From: Halichoerus grypus
Lineage: Eukaryota > Chordata > Mammalia > Carnivora > Phocidae
Assembly (NCBI RefSeq): GCF_964656455.1
Contig: NC_135720.1
Location: 56,446,598-56,510,597 of the forward strand
Direction: 5' to 3'
DNA: 64,000 bases
The notes below the pieces were generated by a model, which saw only the letters and a program-made list of their open reading frames with translations, ran no database searches and was not told the DNA's origin. The position numbers were made by a program, and so were the translations under genes. Of this stretch, positions 46,950 through 59,300 are shown one piece after another (positions within the stretch are counted from its first letter, which is position 1; each line of letters begins with the position of its first letter).

Positions 46950-47430
46950 CCTCATGAGGCTTCTTTCACTTATCATTTTAAGAAATATTTCTTGATACTT
47001 CTCTTTCCTCTCCATCCTCAACATTACTGACATAATTCAAATATTCATTACTTTTTTTTTTCTAAAGGTTTTATTTATTTATTTGACAGAGATGTGGCGA
47101 GAGAGGGAACACAAGCAGGGGGAGTGGGAGAGGGAGAAGCAGACTTCCCGCTGAGCAGGGAGCCCGATGCGGGGCTCGATCCCAGGACCCTGAGATCATG
47201 ACCCGAGTGGAAGGCAGATGCTCAATGACTGAGCCACCCAGGTGCCCCCAAATATTCATTACTTTTAATATATGCTGTTATAGAAGGCTTCTAGGCTGTT
47301 CTACATCTCCACAGTGGATTCTTAATACTTCTGCCATGTTGCTCTTTCTAAAAACAGATTTGATCATAAAATTCTCCAGTTTAAAAGGCATGCTAATTCT
47401 CTACAACCTATGCTGACGTATATGGCTTAG
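46950..47430 (+). mobile_element. L2 LINE 3' region, plus strand, split by a SINE
   Basis: Positions 46990-47055 and 47260-47420 together follow the L2 order: 'ggcttctaggctgttctacatctcc', 'gttgctctttctaaaaacagatttgatc', 'ctccagtttaaaaggcatgc'. The SINE at 47056-47248 interrupts it. Confidence 0.7.
47056..47248 (-). mobile_element. Young carnivoran SINE nested in L2, minus strand
   Basis: Reversed full copy from 'aaaggttttatttatttatttgacagag' to 'aatgactgagccacccaggtgcccc'. The TSD is a perfect 18 bp, CAAATATTCATTACTTTT, at 47038-47055 and 47249-47266. It is the longest intact TSD in the window. Confidence 0.98.
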
Positions 47431-47439
47431 TATATGTGG

Positions 47440-48240
47440 GTAAACAAGCATTTATTTGGCACCATTGTTTAGAACATTAGAGAATGATAACCTGGGGTCC
47501 TTCTTTCAAAGAACTTACATTCTGGTGGGCCATAGAGAGTGGTGCCAAAAAAAAACACAAGGAAATGAAACATAAATATGATAATTTCACTTAAAAATAA
47601 GGAGGGTAATTTGACAGAGCGTGGGTAAGAATGGTGCTTAAGACATTGTGGTCATGAGTGAATGAAGATGAATGAAAAAAATCAGTGAGCCAATAGCGTA
47701 GGCCCAGAGGTTCGGAGGCAAAGAGAACAGCAACAACAGCTTTGACCCATGAACACATTTTCTGAATGGAGGGGCCTGAATGGAAGTCAGTACGACTGGA
47801 AGTTAGTGACCTGGGAACAGTAGGTTACAGAATGAGTTCAGAATGTTAGAATCCTGATCATACGGAAGTCTATAGGCTAGTTATTGTTTGAATTTTCATG
47901 CGAACTGCAATGAGAAAGAATTGGAGAGTTTGAGTAGAGAAGAGATGTGAGGATTTGATTTAAGGAAATCACGGTGGCTGCTCTGAGGAGAACAACCGAG
48001 AGGGTTTTTGTTTGGAGGCAGGGAGACCACTGCAGGAGCTCAGATCGGAAATGCCAACTTCTTGGGCTAGGACACCACTGAGGAAATGGAGCCAAGTAAA
48101 CAGATTTGGAATATACTTCGTAGTTAGGTCTGAGCGAATGCTGATGGCTGACAGACTGATTTACTGCAATGGGGATGACCGGAGCTGCAGTTGATTTGGA
48201 GGAGGAGGAGTCAAAGTTCTGTTTTGGAGATGTTGGATTT
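47440..48240 (-). mobile_element. L2 LINE 3' end, minus strand, about 800 bp
   Basis: It begins with the reversed L2 3' end ('caagcatttatttggcaccattgtttagaacatt', 'cttacattctggtgg') and continues upstream ('gatttaaggaaatcacggtggctgctctgaggag', 'ggaggcagggagaccactgcagg', 'gtcaaagttctgttttggagatgttgg'). Frames at 47877-48095 and 48012-48194 lie in it and are not genes. Confidence 0.7.
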
Positions 48241-48263
48241 GCCCTATCTCTTAAGGATCAAGT

Positions 48264-48465
48264 GGGGCGCCTGGGTGGCTCAGTCGTTAAGCATCTGCCT
48301 TCTGCTCAGGTCATGATCCCAGGGTCCTGGGATCGAGCCCCTCATCGGGCTCCCTGCTCGGTGGGAAGCCTGCTTCTCCCTCTCCCACTCCCCCTGCTTG
48401 TGTTCCCTCTCTCGCTGTGTCTCTCTCTGTCAAATAAATAAATAAAAAATCTATAAAAAAAAAAA
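48264..48465 (+). mobile_element. Young carnivoran SINE, plus strand
   Basis: Intact GGGGCGCCTGGGTGGCTCAG head, GGGATCGAGCCCC, CT-rich body, AAATAAATAAATAAAAAATCTAT and a poly-A. The TSD is AAGGATCAA at 48253-48261 and 48466-48474. Confidence 0.97.
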
Positions 48466-48579
48466 AAGGATCAAATAGCCAATATAATTCTTGAACAAGG
48501 GAAGATATCAGTACTATAAATATTATTTGGGGACTTATTAACAAAAAAGTAACATTTGATACCTTATCTGCCCTTATGA

Positions 48580-48782
48580 TACCTGAGAGTAGTTATCACT
48601 GTCTGGCATTGTATTGCATATTCTCTTTTGTTTTCTGTATATCCTCCCGACAACATAGATCCCATAAAGCCCAGGGGCTTTCTCTGTTTTGTGTTATACT
48701 TACGTACTTAGCCCTCAGACTGCATATAACCTATAATAGCCACTCAGTAAATATTCACTGAGTGAATGAAATAAATGAATGA
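48580..48782 (+). mobile_element. L2 LINE 3' terminus, plus strand
   Basis: 'cccataaagcccaggggctttctctgttttg', 'cttagccctcagactgc' and 'gccactcagtaaatattcactgagtgaatgaa' are the characteristic L2 3' end. Confidence 0.85.
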
Positions 48783-49149
48783 TTATTTTTTTTCTGCCCA
48801 TTAGGCTAGGCTGTCCTTGATGGAAGAAACTGCCCATGACAAATAATCTGTAATAGATATTTAAGAGATGTATGTGGAATCTAATTAAAAAGTTATTGGT
48901 GTAACTGACTGAGGCTTGTTTGTCTTCTTTATGGCACATTGATCTTTGCGTCTGTCCGTGTTGGTTTAGCATCACTGTTTAGCACTAAACTTAAACTATT
49001 ACTTGTGCTGCACTACTACCACATGCATTTTTATTCTCATTATGGTTTTCACTTTCTCACTACTTTTCATTTTTTTGCTCACTAAAAATCATTTTCCTTT
49101 GGAAAAAAATATTACCAGTGACAACAGCCTTATACAAAACTATATGTGT

Positions 49150-49346
49150 GGGGCGCCTGGGTGGCTCAGTCGTTAAGCGTCTGCCTTCGGCTCAGGTCAT
49201 GATCCCAGGGTGCTGGGATCGAGTCCCGCATCGGGCTCCCTGCTTGGCGGGAAGCCTGCTTCTCCCTCTCCCGCTCCCCCTGCTTGTGTTCCCTCTCTCG
49301 CTGTCTCTCTCTCTGTCAAATAAATAAATAAAATCTTTAAAAAAAA
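49150..49346 (+). mobile_element. Young carnivoran SINE, plus strand
   Basis: A full-length, CpG-rich copy with an intact head and poly-A. The TSD is AAAACTATATGTGT (49136-49149) against AAAACTACACGTGT (49347-49360); both differences are C/T transitions. Confidence 0.97.
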
Positions 49347-49604
49347 AAAACTACACGTGTTCAAGGGGACATTTTCCAACTTTCAAGAGCTACCTAATGG
49401 AAATACTGGTTTGATAACTCTAGGCTCTGAATATCACAGAATTATTTTAAAAAAGAAATAAACTCTAGACAAAATTTAATTCGTTCCCTTTACAGAAGCG
49501 AAAACAACGGGCTAGAAATAAAAAGAGACATGGCTATTTTGTGAGATAAATATGACTAAATTTTATGGATAGTTAAATTTTAGGCCCTCTTTTTAAATTT
49601 TTAT

Positions 49605-49780
49605 TTGTACTATTTTAATTCTCACCATAGTCCTATGCTATAAATGCCCACTCTCTCATCATCATTCTCCTGATGAGGAAATTGAGGCTAAGTAACATTC
49701 CTGAGACCACCCTGTTTATAAGAGGCAAAGCGGGATTCCAAACCAATGCCAGTAGAGATCAGGAAAGAGTTATTGAATAA
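49605..49780 (-). mobile_element. MIR SINE, minus strand
   Basis: 'cctgatgaggaaattgaggctaagtaacattcctgagaccaccc' and 'aggcaaagcgggattccaaacc' are the reversed MIR core and tRNA-like part. Confidence 0.85.
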
Positions 49781-50050
49781 ACTATTGTCATAAACCCATT
49801 TTTTTTCATGCGTCTTTAGGTTGAATTATAAAATTATCAATTTACACTTACCAACTATTATTTTTGACATGGTATTAGTTATCATATGTTATAATTTTGC
49901 TCCTTATAATGAAAAGACAAGATTTCTTCTTCGGGTCATGACAGAGGAACTGGTGCTATACTTGGCAAGCTGTCATAAACAAGTATACGATGGAACAAAA
50001 TATAGGAGGTGAGTGTTTCTATGCAAGACCACTTACTGCAAGACCACTTA
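49780..50050. other. Unassigned; contains a 15-bp tandem duplication
   Basis: Nothing recognised except GCAAGACCACTTACT repeated at 50023-50037 and 50038-50052. Confidence 0.5.
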
Positions 50051-50052
50051 CT
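50023..50052 (+). repeat. Perfect 15-bp tandem duplication (2 copies)
   Basis: GCAAGACCACTTACT occurs twice without spacer. Identical copies suggest a recent slippage-type duplication. Confidence 0.97.
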
Positions 50053-50059
50053 ACTATGA

Positions 50060-50640
50060 TCTTGAGAGAAGGGAAAGATAAAAAATGAGGCCTATACATG
50101 CCCTAGCTTTCTGCCTAGGGGGATTATTCCTGCAGCATAGAGGAAAAATGCTGGCCAAGAAGAGCTACAGCCTGTCTGAACTCATGAGGAAGAGTTCCAA
50201 GTGACAGAAGAACTGGGATTTTCAGAGCAGGGTGCTGGGAGCAGGGGGCTGTGCCGAGGGGGCATACCAGCTACCTGCCTGGGGATTCCCTGAGAGTCGT
50301 TGGTGGAGTTTGGGCTATACAAGCATGTGGTGAGCCTTGGTGAGGCCCAGCGGAAATCTCCTGCTGCAGAGATAAGAACTGAATGGAGATGCCAGAGTTG
50401 GAGCAAAGCTGGAAGTCACAGTTCTCAACCAAACAAGTGACAAGACCCCAAGATCTTGAGCATTCAAGGCAGCCCACAGAAGGCCATACCCTAGAGTGGC
50501 CTTACTAGACCACGGGTCATGCTAGAAGATGAAGGTCAAAACCAAAAGGGATCTGCCCTACCAAATAATAAAGCTAAGTCTGACAATAACAAAAACTGCT
50601 ACACAGTCTCGAACATATAATTTAAAAACTACTAGAAATG
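50060..50640 (+). mobile_element. Probable old L1 5' side or UTR sequence, plus strand
   Basis: GC-richer than its surroundings. 'caagaccccaagatcttgagcattcaaggcagcccacagaaggcc' and 'gaaggtcaaaaccaaaagggatctgccctaccaaat' resemble an L1M non-coding region. It directly precedes ORF2-like sequence, so it may be the same element with an internal deletion. Opposing frames at 50182-50477 are not genes. Confidence 0.45.
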
Positions 50641-51216
50641 AAAAAGAAAATATTTCAAACTGAATATAATAATATATAATATAATAATTTGCAACTTGAT
50701 AAAATTTATGGAATATAGCTAATGAGGTACTTAAAGGGAAATTTATAGTTTTAAATGTGTATAGAGAGAATAAAATTGTAAAATCAATGATCTGAGTTGC
50801 TTTCTTAAGAATATAGAAAAAAGAACAAATTAACCCCTCAAAAATGGAAGAATAATAATGACAAAAACATAAATTAATGTAATAGTAAAAAAGGACAGAA
50901 TAAAGAAAATTAATAAAGTCAAATAATCACTATCAGGAATGAAAGAAGGAAAATCACTATAAATACTATAAATGTATACATTAAAAGAATAATAAGGAAA
51001 TATTATGAAGACCTTTCATGGCAGTACATTTGATAACTTACATGGAATGCAAAAATTCTTTGAAAACCACAATATAATAAAATAGACACAAGAAGAAATA
51101 AAATTGTGAATAGTTCTTTTCTATTAATCTTTGAATTAATAATAAATAATCTTACTCAAAATAAACCTTGTTACCCAGATGGTTTGATGGGAAATTTTAT
51201 CAAAAATTAAAGGAAG

Positions 51217-51411
51217 GGTGGGGGGCCTGTGTGGCTCAGTCAGTTGAGCTCTGACTCTTGATTTTGGTTCAGGTCATGATCTCAGGGTTGTGAGATCAAG
51301 CCCCGTGTCAGGCTTCATGCTCAGCACGGAGTCTGCTTAGGATTCTCTTCCTCTCCCTCTGCCCCTCCTCACCCCTGCTTGCACTCTTTCATTCTCTCTG
51401 AACAAAGAAAA
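51217..51411 (+). mobile_element. Carnivoran SINE nested in L1, older subfamily, plus strand
   Basis: Head 'ggggggcctgtgtggctcag', 'gactcttgattttggttcaggtcatgatctcagg', then CT-rich body and an A-rich tail. The TSD is AAATTAAAGGAAG (51204-51216) against AAATTAAAGAAAG (51412-51424). Confidence 0.96.
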
Positions 51412-51567
51412 AAATTAAAGAAAGTGTAATATTAATAATATTCAGACTTTTTTCAGAAAATAGAAGAGTGTACACTTCCTACATAGTTTTATGAATCCAG
51501 CATAATCATGATATAAAAATTTGACAAACGTAAAAAAAATTGAAGCACAAATTCCTTACAAGTATAG

Positions 51568-51588
51568 GACACACACACACACACACAA
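51568..51588 (+). repeat. Short (CA)n tract
   Basis: CA dinucleotides inside the old L1. Confidence 0.85.
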
Positions 51589-51953
51589 TTCTAACCAAAT
51601 AGTGTAAAATCATACCCGATAATGACAAAAAAAATTATTATGACCAAGTGAGTTTTATTGCTGGGATGTAAGTTTGATTTAACATTTGAAAATCAAAGTA
51701 ATAACCACATTAACAAAATAAAGATTAAAAAGAATACCTGTGATAATCTCAAGTAAAAAAAATCACAACACACAATCTAACACCTATTCATGATGAAATT
51801 CTCAGCAAAATAAGAAAATAACTGTAGTCCCTTAAACAGATCTATTAAAAACCTAATTAATGGTAATATACCAAGCACTTTGCCCCTATAATTAGCAACA
51901 ACATGAGGTCTGCAACCACCAGGGCAAGCAAAGGAATTAAAAGGCATACAGTT

Positions 51954-52307
51954 CTGTGAATTGTGTAAGACTGTTGAATCACAGACCTGTACCTCTGAAA
52001 CAAATAATACATTATAAGTTAAAAAAAAAAAAAAAAAAGAAGAAGACGATAGCAGGAAGGGAAAAATGAAGGGGGGAATTGGAGGGAATTGGAGGGGGAG
52101 ATGAACCATGAGAGACTATGGACTCTGAGAAACAAACTGAGGGTTTTAGAGGGGAGGTGGGTGGGAGGATGGGTTAGCCTGGTGATGGCTATTAAAGAGG
52201 GCACGTTCTGCATGGAGCACTGGGTGTTATACACAAACAATGAATCATGGAACACTACATCAAAAACTAATGATGTAATATATGGTGATTAACATAACAT
52301 AATAAAA
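51954..52307 (+). mobile_element. Young carnivoran L1 3' UTR insertion nested in old L1, plus strand
   Basis: It starts 'ctgtgaattgtgtaagactgttgaatcac' and has an internal A-run (52021-52038), 'gaaccatgagagactatggactctgag' and the terminal 'gtgattaacataacataataaaa'. A 15-bp TSD, AAAAGGCATACAGTT, lies at 51939-51953 and 52308-52322. It is a 5'-truncated insertion with no coding sequence. It gives the uninverted order of the UTR that is scrambled at 43169-43518. Confidence 0.95.
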
Positions 52308-52899
52308 AAAAGGCATACAGTTTTGAAATGAAATAAAATTCTCTTTGTCAACAAAATACATTATTTTATACCAAGAAAACTAAAGAGTACTTAAAGAAAA
52401 ACTGATAACTAATGAATGACTTCAGAGAAGTTGAAGGCTACAAAGTCAATATTCAAAAATCAATTCTATTTCTGTATGCTACCTGTAAACAATTGGGATG
52501 TAAATTTTACAATTAATTTTTAAATACCAAGAATAAATTAAACAAAATAAATAAAAGTTGTATAAGTCTTCTGAACTGTAAAGATTGAAAGCATTTTTGA
52601 AAGCAATTAAGATATCTAAATAATCCATGTTCATTAATTGTTTTAAATTAATTCCCTATATGTTGATGTATTCATAATATAGATAAGCTTTTGTTGTAGA
52701 AATTGATAAGCTGATCATTAATTTTTTGAAAATGCAAAGACCTAGACTATCCAAACAATCTTGAAAAAGAAAATGTAAATAGAGAACTCACACTATCTTA
52801 TTTGACGAACTCATGAGTAATCAAGACATGGTGGTATTGGCATGTGGATTGACAAAAGTTCAATAGAAGAAGAAAGTGTCATGATACAGATCTACATAT

Positions 52900-52918
52900 G
52901 TGTGTGTGTGTGTGTGTA
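52900..52918 (+). repeat. Short (TG)n tract
   Basis: TG dinucleotides inside the old L1. Confidence 0.85.
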
Positions 52919-54327
52919 TAAAATCAGTTGATCTTAAACAAAGGCACTGTGACAATTCAAAGGAGAAAGAAAAGTTATTTTCAACAAATAATGCTGGAAC
53001 AGCTGGATAGATAGGTAAAAATATAAATAACATCATTTCCCATCTCATACCATACAAAAACATTCATTTGAGATCAATCACATTCCTAACATAAAAACTG
53101 AGACTGTGGAGCTTCTGGAAGAAATAACAGGAGAATATCTTCACAGCCTTGTGGTAAGCAACAATTTAAGTTTTTAAAAATAACTTAAATATTTAAAAAC
53201 AAATTTTATAAACTTTACTTCATCAAGAAGAATCTGCTCATCAAAAGTTAATACTAGGAAAATGAAAATTCAAGCTACACATGGGCAGAAAATATTCATA
53301 ATAAAGATATCTGACAAAAAATGTGTGAGAAGAATACGTAAAGAACACGTACAAATCAATAATAAGACGAACAATATTTTAAATAGTTAAAGATTTCAAC
53401 ACAGTGAGACAAGATATACAAAATGTCGGTAAACATATGAAAAGTGTTTATTGAGAAATACTAGTGAAAGACATAAGGTGCTCCTCAGGGAAAAACAAAT
53501 TAAAATACCTCTTTAGACACAGCTTTAGATAGAATTAAAGAGATTTAATTTCTAGGGGAATATGAAGCAACTAAAATTCTCATGCATTGCTGCTAGTGGG
53601 GTGTAATATTGTACAGCCACTTTGGAAAACTGAAATTGTCTTATAAATTTAAAAGTGAAACTAGCTAAGGATACATTAGTTTTACTAATATTTTACTAAT
53701 ATTTACTAAGGTATTACTAATATTTATAGCTATCTTATTTATGATAAAAATGACTGGAAACACCTGAAATTTCCATTAAAAGAAAAATGGATAAACATAT
53801 TATGACATATTCATAGAATAGATGATGATTCATCTATAAAAATTGGAGAATAAGCAACACATAGATACATTTTTAAATGTCAAAAACACTATGTTGATAG
53901 AAGAGCCCAGTGTAAGAGTATGTAATACATGACACCACTTATATGACAGTTAGAAATAATCAAAATTAATGCACAGAGATGAAAATATGGAAGAGTTGTC
54001 ACCTACGGAAGATTAAAATAACCGTAAGAGGGACGGACACAGGGTAAAGTTTGGCTAGTGGAAATATACTATACATTGATAGAAGTGTTAAATGTACATA
54101 TATACATTTGTAAAAATTTCTTGAACTACACATTTTAAGTCTGTGCATTTCATCGTGTGTAAATTTTACTTCAGTTACTTTTAAAAGCTATTACGAAAGT
54201 ACTTCATCCTCTGATTTAAAATTGGGCCAAAAAATAAATCAAAACTTTGCCTGAACTTATTTATAATTTCTAAATATTTTCTAATTACGTATATCTGAAA
54301 TGACCACATGTATAGCATTTGTTTTCT

Positions 54328-54543
54328 TTTTTTTTTTTTTTAAAGATTTATTTATTTTAGAGAGAAGGAGAGAGAGCATGAATTGGGAGGGGCAGAGGAA
54401 GAGAGAGAGAGAGAGAGAGAATCCCAAGCAGACTCTTCACTGAGTGCAGAGCCTGACATGGGGCTCGATCTCATGACCCTGAAATCATGACCTGAGCCAC
54501 CAAGAGTCCCATGCTCAATCGACTGAGCCACCCAAGAGCCCCC
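54328..54543 (-). mobile_element. Carnivoran SINE with (GA)n body, minus strand
   Basis: T-run, AAAGATTTATTTATTTTAGAGAG, an expanded (GA)n at 54401-54420 and 'aatcgactgagccacccaagagccccc'. A perfect 16-bp TSD, ATAGCATTTGTTTTCT, lies at 54312-54327 and 54544-54559. A 75-codon minus frame is SINE read-through. Confidence 0.97.
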
Positions 54544-54559
54544 ATAGCATTTGTTTTCT

Positions 54560-56090
54560 AAGAATATGTCCTTTAACAAACAAATCTAGGTTGCTAATGA
54601 AATGTTGGAACACGGATTGGCACTTAGTGATAAAGAATATGGACAGTGTCAAAGCCTAAGAAAATATTTCTCTTTTAGAAAGGTTTTACAAAATTCCTGA
54701 ATAAAAACCCACTATTTTGTGAACTATGGGAATTCCCAAGACAAAAGCTACCTATTAAAATTTTGTTTTTCACTATTAAAATTTTCTTGTTCCTGGCTGC
54801 AATCATGTGTTTAGAGTAATAAACATAATTTCAGACATGCCTGTTTTCAGGTGGATATGATATTTGTATTTGAATTTTAAAGAATTAAAATTAATTTCAT
54901 TTTATTTTCTCTCCTGAGATTGCAATTACATTAAAAGATCATCTTTTTAATTCCATTAAAAGGATACTTTTGTGGATAGTGTTTTTCAAAAATTTGTTTG
55001 TAGTTTTGTTATATAATTCTTGGAAGCAAATATGTAAGTTTATAAAGAAAGTACAGCTCATGCTTTTATGAATTACAGAAACATTTAGTAATAACCATGT
55101 AAAATTTTACCAAGACACTTGACTGTTTTTGTTATAGAAGTTGATAAGGTGATTATAAAATTTATTTGGAAATGCAAAAGACAAAGAACTAAAGTATTTC
55201 AGTTTAAAAATCATATACTCCTTTTAGTGTGGTTTATATAGTCTTTATTTCCTTTGCTCTTTTTCCCTCTTTTTAAAAAAGAAATGTCATTTAAAATTAA
55301 GACAGAGAGTGGTAATTTGCTTCACAGGCTTTTAGCAGTGATAACCCTATATTAGGAGCTAAAAGGATGTTTTGTAAGGCAGTAAACATGCAAAGTCTTG
55401 ATGTACGTTGGAGATAAAAAAGGCCATTTAGGTGAACATTGGATGTGTTTATCCTTAAATAAACAAATCTATTTCTTAGATGGGAGATGAAAAAAAAAGT
55501 AGAGTGAAATCATTCACATTAGGCTCCAGATCCTTTTTATATGTTTACTTTTTTTTTTTTTTTAAAGCACTTTCACATATTAGACTCTGGCTTTATATTT
55601 AGATAGAAAACATGCAACCTTCTATAATTAGAAAATAGCAATTATCTCAAATATCTCATGAACATTTTATAATTTTGTTTCAAAATCTTTAATTAATAAA
55701 ATGTTCCATGTGTTTTTAACATAAAGATTTTTTTTTCTGTAGCACATGAAGGATTTGTTTTAGTTGAAGATGATGAGATAGTGATGCTGAGAATATGCTT
55801 GCACTGAAGGAGGACTGTTGGCCTAGTGTTTCACCATTAAGAGTCACTATTTGGAGGTGCTGATTATTTCATTTTGAATACTTAATAACACCTTTGATGA
55901 TTAACCCTCTTTTATGTCTTCATAATAGTGTTACTCCAGCAAGGAAAATAAACCAATGAAAATACATAGAATAAATTAGTTATTACCATGTGTGTTACAC
56001 ATTTTTAGGTACAATTATTTGGAGAAATAGAACACACTAAATTATCAATTAGTGGTTAACCTAAATTTTTCCACTTTGGGGAAACTGTTT
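54560..56090. other. Mostly unassigned; small L1 ORF2 scrap
   Basis: Positions 55135-55200 ('gaagttgataaggtgattataaaatttatttggaaatgcaaaag') are a short plus-strand L1 ORF2 scrap homologous to 52700-52740. The rest is AT-rich and unrecognised. Confidence 0.5.
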
Positions 56091-56105
56091 AAAAACAAAT
56101 TGACA

Positions 56106-56308
56106 GGGCGCCTGGGTGGCTCAGTTGGTTAAGCGACTGCCTTCGGCTCAGGTCATGATCCTGGAGTCCCTGGATCCAGTCCCGCATCGGGCTCCCTGCT
56201 CGGCAGGGAGTCTGCTTCTCCCTCTGACCCTCCCCCCTCTCATGTGCTCTCTCTCATTCTCTCTCTCTCAAATAAATAAATAAAAAATCTTAAAAAAAAA
56301 AAAACAAA
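56106..56308 (+). mobile_element. Young carnivoran SINE, plus strand
   Basis: Head 'gggcgcctgggtggctcagttgg', the same CTCTGACCCTCC body as the copy at 22331, and AAATAAATAAATAAAAAATCTT plus poly-A. A 15-bp TSD, AAAAACAAATTGACA, lies at 56091-56105 and 56309-56323. Confidence 0.97.
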
Positions 56309-56323
56309 AAAAACAAATTGACA

Positions 56324-59300
56324 TTATTTTATTTTTTTATTTGGAGACCCAGAAAAAAAGAAGTTTGATAAATCAATAATATGATTTTCAATGAAAGAAG
56401 CATTTTATATTTATTAGTAGTAAAGCTTTAACGTTTCTTGATATAGATTGGAATTTTTGAAGTCTCTTGGCCTATTTTTGTTCCTTAGACACTAGGACAA
56501 TAAAATGTCATCAGATAGGAAAACAAAGACAAAATGTTTTATAATTATACATTGAAGTTACTATTTAAAAATTGTAAATGTCACTCTTCTTTCTCTTAAA
56601 AGATTTCACCTTTTTTTAATGTAGAAAAGACAGGAGGAATTATTGAAAGGAATACTTTTTTATTATTTTATTTTAATTTTAAGCTCCTCTTAAAATTAAA
56701 GATTGTCCCAAGTACAACAAAATATGTCAATGGTAGTGATAATTACCATGTAAAATTTAATAACAGAATCTCAAGAAAAGAGGGAAAGCGTTCATCCTGA
56801 AGTTCAAGGTACACTCCAAACTCATGAATGCTTTTGGTTATTCTGTAGGGGGCAGCAAAATCTAAACAAAATAAATATTGAAGGACTACTGACAGGAACT
56901 GTTTAGCAGCTGGTTTGTACTATGAGCAAGGGGGTGGAATATACCTGAATTGCTGCAAAATTATCATCAAGCTAATTAAAATTCTTTACATTAGCAACAG
57001 GGGTTGCTTGTATTCCCCTTTATCTAATCTCTTCTTTTATATACACAACTACTGAAGCTGAACAAAACCAGTGAGATAAAATTAACACACAAATTGTTTT
57101 TCCTCCCTTTGGGCAGGAAACATCCTGTTTACAAGGAAAGTGATATTATACATAAATATTTATGAAAAACAACAAAGAGTCAAACCAAATCATTGAGTTT
57201 TTGTGGAAACTAGCAAAAATAACATGAGGTAGAATACTTGATACTTTTATGAACGGTTCCACGGTGTTCTGAAATAAAAACCTATTTGGAAAATGGAGCA
57301 GTTTCTGACATTGTGTCAGGTGAAACTGAAGACTTAATTAACTGATATTGTAAATTAATTCAAGTTTCCTGTCCATCATACATACAATGCTTTCATTTTA
57401 GTGTATTGTCAAAAGGTGAGCTCTCCATTTTCTTCACCCTCAAAAAATTTTTCTAAGGAAGGAATTAAGAAAGTGAGTGGATGCATTATCTTCATTAAGA
57501 TTCTAGGGGGAAAATTGAATCTGATCAGAGGTATAGGAGGAATGACTTAAAGTAAAGGGCAACATTTTTCATTTAATGAGACATCTACATTAACCTATAA
57601 AACATATGATTTTCAAGAATGCATTAATTCATTAATTCTTTCAGAACTAAATTGCAGTCTTTAGTGAAAAAACTTACATAAGAAGCTCCTGGATTGAATC
57701 CTTATCTCATGTTCCTTGGCTTTACTTTTCAGTTCTTGATTTTATCCTAGGCATAATCAAACAAATAATGTGTGTTGATATCCAACATTGAACACAATAT
57801 TTCTTAAGTATGTATTAAAATATGTAGATGGTAAATTAAGGAAGCACAACAATTTGTGACAAATAGGTATATTCTTAAGATGTTAAAATGAAAACTTAAA
57901 ATGACAAAAACGCAAATAATACCAAATAAAAAATTGAAATTTCATTTATTTTTTTTCTATTTGAAAGCGTAGTAAATGTCTTAGTTTCCTCTTTCTAAAT
58001 TTCCAACATGAATTCTTTTCCTTTCTATTTGATATTCCTTATTCAAAATCTTTTCCCATTGGGACATTATATGAGGAATGCTGTTTAGTATCTAGCATAT
58101 GATTAAATCCCAAATTCTTATTTTCTAACATTACAAGAAAGTGAAAGATTGAGATGTGGACAGTTATTAAGTTGAGAAAAAGGACTGATTTATGTTGATT
58201 CTTCTACTATTTAAGACATTTTTTTAGATGCAATTTTAATTCTCATTTCATTAGTTCATCACTATTTCAGTATGATTTATTAATATTATGAATAGTTTTT
58301 TTCTTGATGTGACAGGACAAATTGTGGGTAACATAGAGACCACACAAAGAAACCTCTTTATTTGTAAAGTATTGTGCAGCATGTTGTAAAAATTGTATTT
58401 CAAGGGAAGGAAAACCTCCTATCATTAAAGGAAGTAGAATTTTCCCAGATGATACTGATGTATTTTACAGTGCAGGAGTAATTGTAATGGGCCTAAAAGA
58501 AGACTATCTAGTACATTTTAAAAACAACTGAATATGGAAGCAGAACTCTGTTAAATTACAAAAACAAAAAATGAATTCACTGTGATATACTTACAGTCCT
58601 TTTATTTCTAAAGTTGTATTTTATTTTATATTATTGAAAATCTGCATCTTAGGGTCTAATGACTTATTTAAGTCAGCAATTTATAAATCATATTTGTCTT
58701 GGAATCTATTATTTCAGCAATCAGAAACTGCTTGCTAATAGTAATAATACTTAACTGAGCTCCTGTCAAAATGAAAAGAATAAGGTCACTGCAGAAACTT
58801 TTTCATAAAGCCAAATGCCAGACGTCCTGTGCTACCCAGACACTCTCGATCCAGTCTCTGGAGATGAGGTCATATAAATAAATTGTTATGGAATTATTTT
58901 AAGGAAGCCCTCTCTCTGGCATTCTGATGTCAATGTCCTAACTTAGGAGTCAAACGGATTTGTATACTGAATGATACATGCTTTGATTTGAAATTATATC
59001 CTTTCTATATGCTTGGTCTTAAAAATATGCTTCAGTTAATGACACGGAAGAGTGTGTGTATGTGAGTGTGTGTGCGTGCATTTGTATGTTTGCTTTTTAG
59101 AAACATTACTTAGCAAAATACATTCACAAGCTTATGGTGGTCTCCATTTGACTGGGAATCATGTACAATTCATAATAATGGAACTTAGGACAAAATCTTT
59201 ATGGAGTTCCCCTGATACATACTTCCCCACTTCCCAGTATTTGTTTACATAATACCCATTCCTTTTTTTCCCTTCTCCCTCAAACTTCCCAAAAATTTTA

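Larger units (their letters stand above)
50690..54185 (+). mobile_element. Long old L1M ORF2 plus 3' end, plus strand
   Basis: Successive ORF2 blocks occur in order: 'gtacttaaagggaaatttatag' (50728), 'accaagtgagttttattgctggg' (51643), 'attgataagctgatcatt' (52700), 'acaaataatgctggaacagctgg' (52984), 'attgctgctagtggggtgtaatattgtacagccac' (53587), then the terminal segment and 3' UTR to about 54185. All frames are broken. A SINE (51217-51411) and a younger L1 tail (51954-52307) are inserted. Net old L1 length is about 2.9 kb. Confidence 0.88.

Noticed and set aside
52021..52038. A18 run as the poly-A tail of a separate retrocopy
   Set aside because: L1 3' UTR sequence continues after it to the TSD at 52308, so it is the internal A-run of this UTR.
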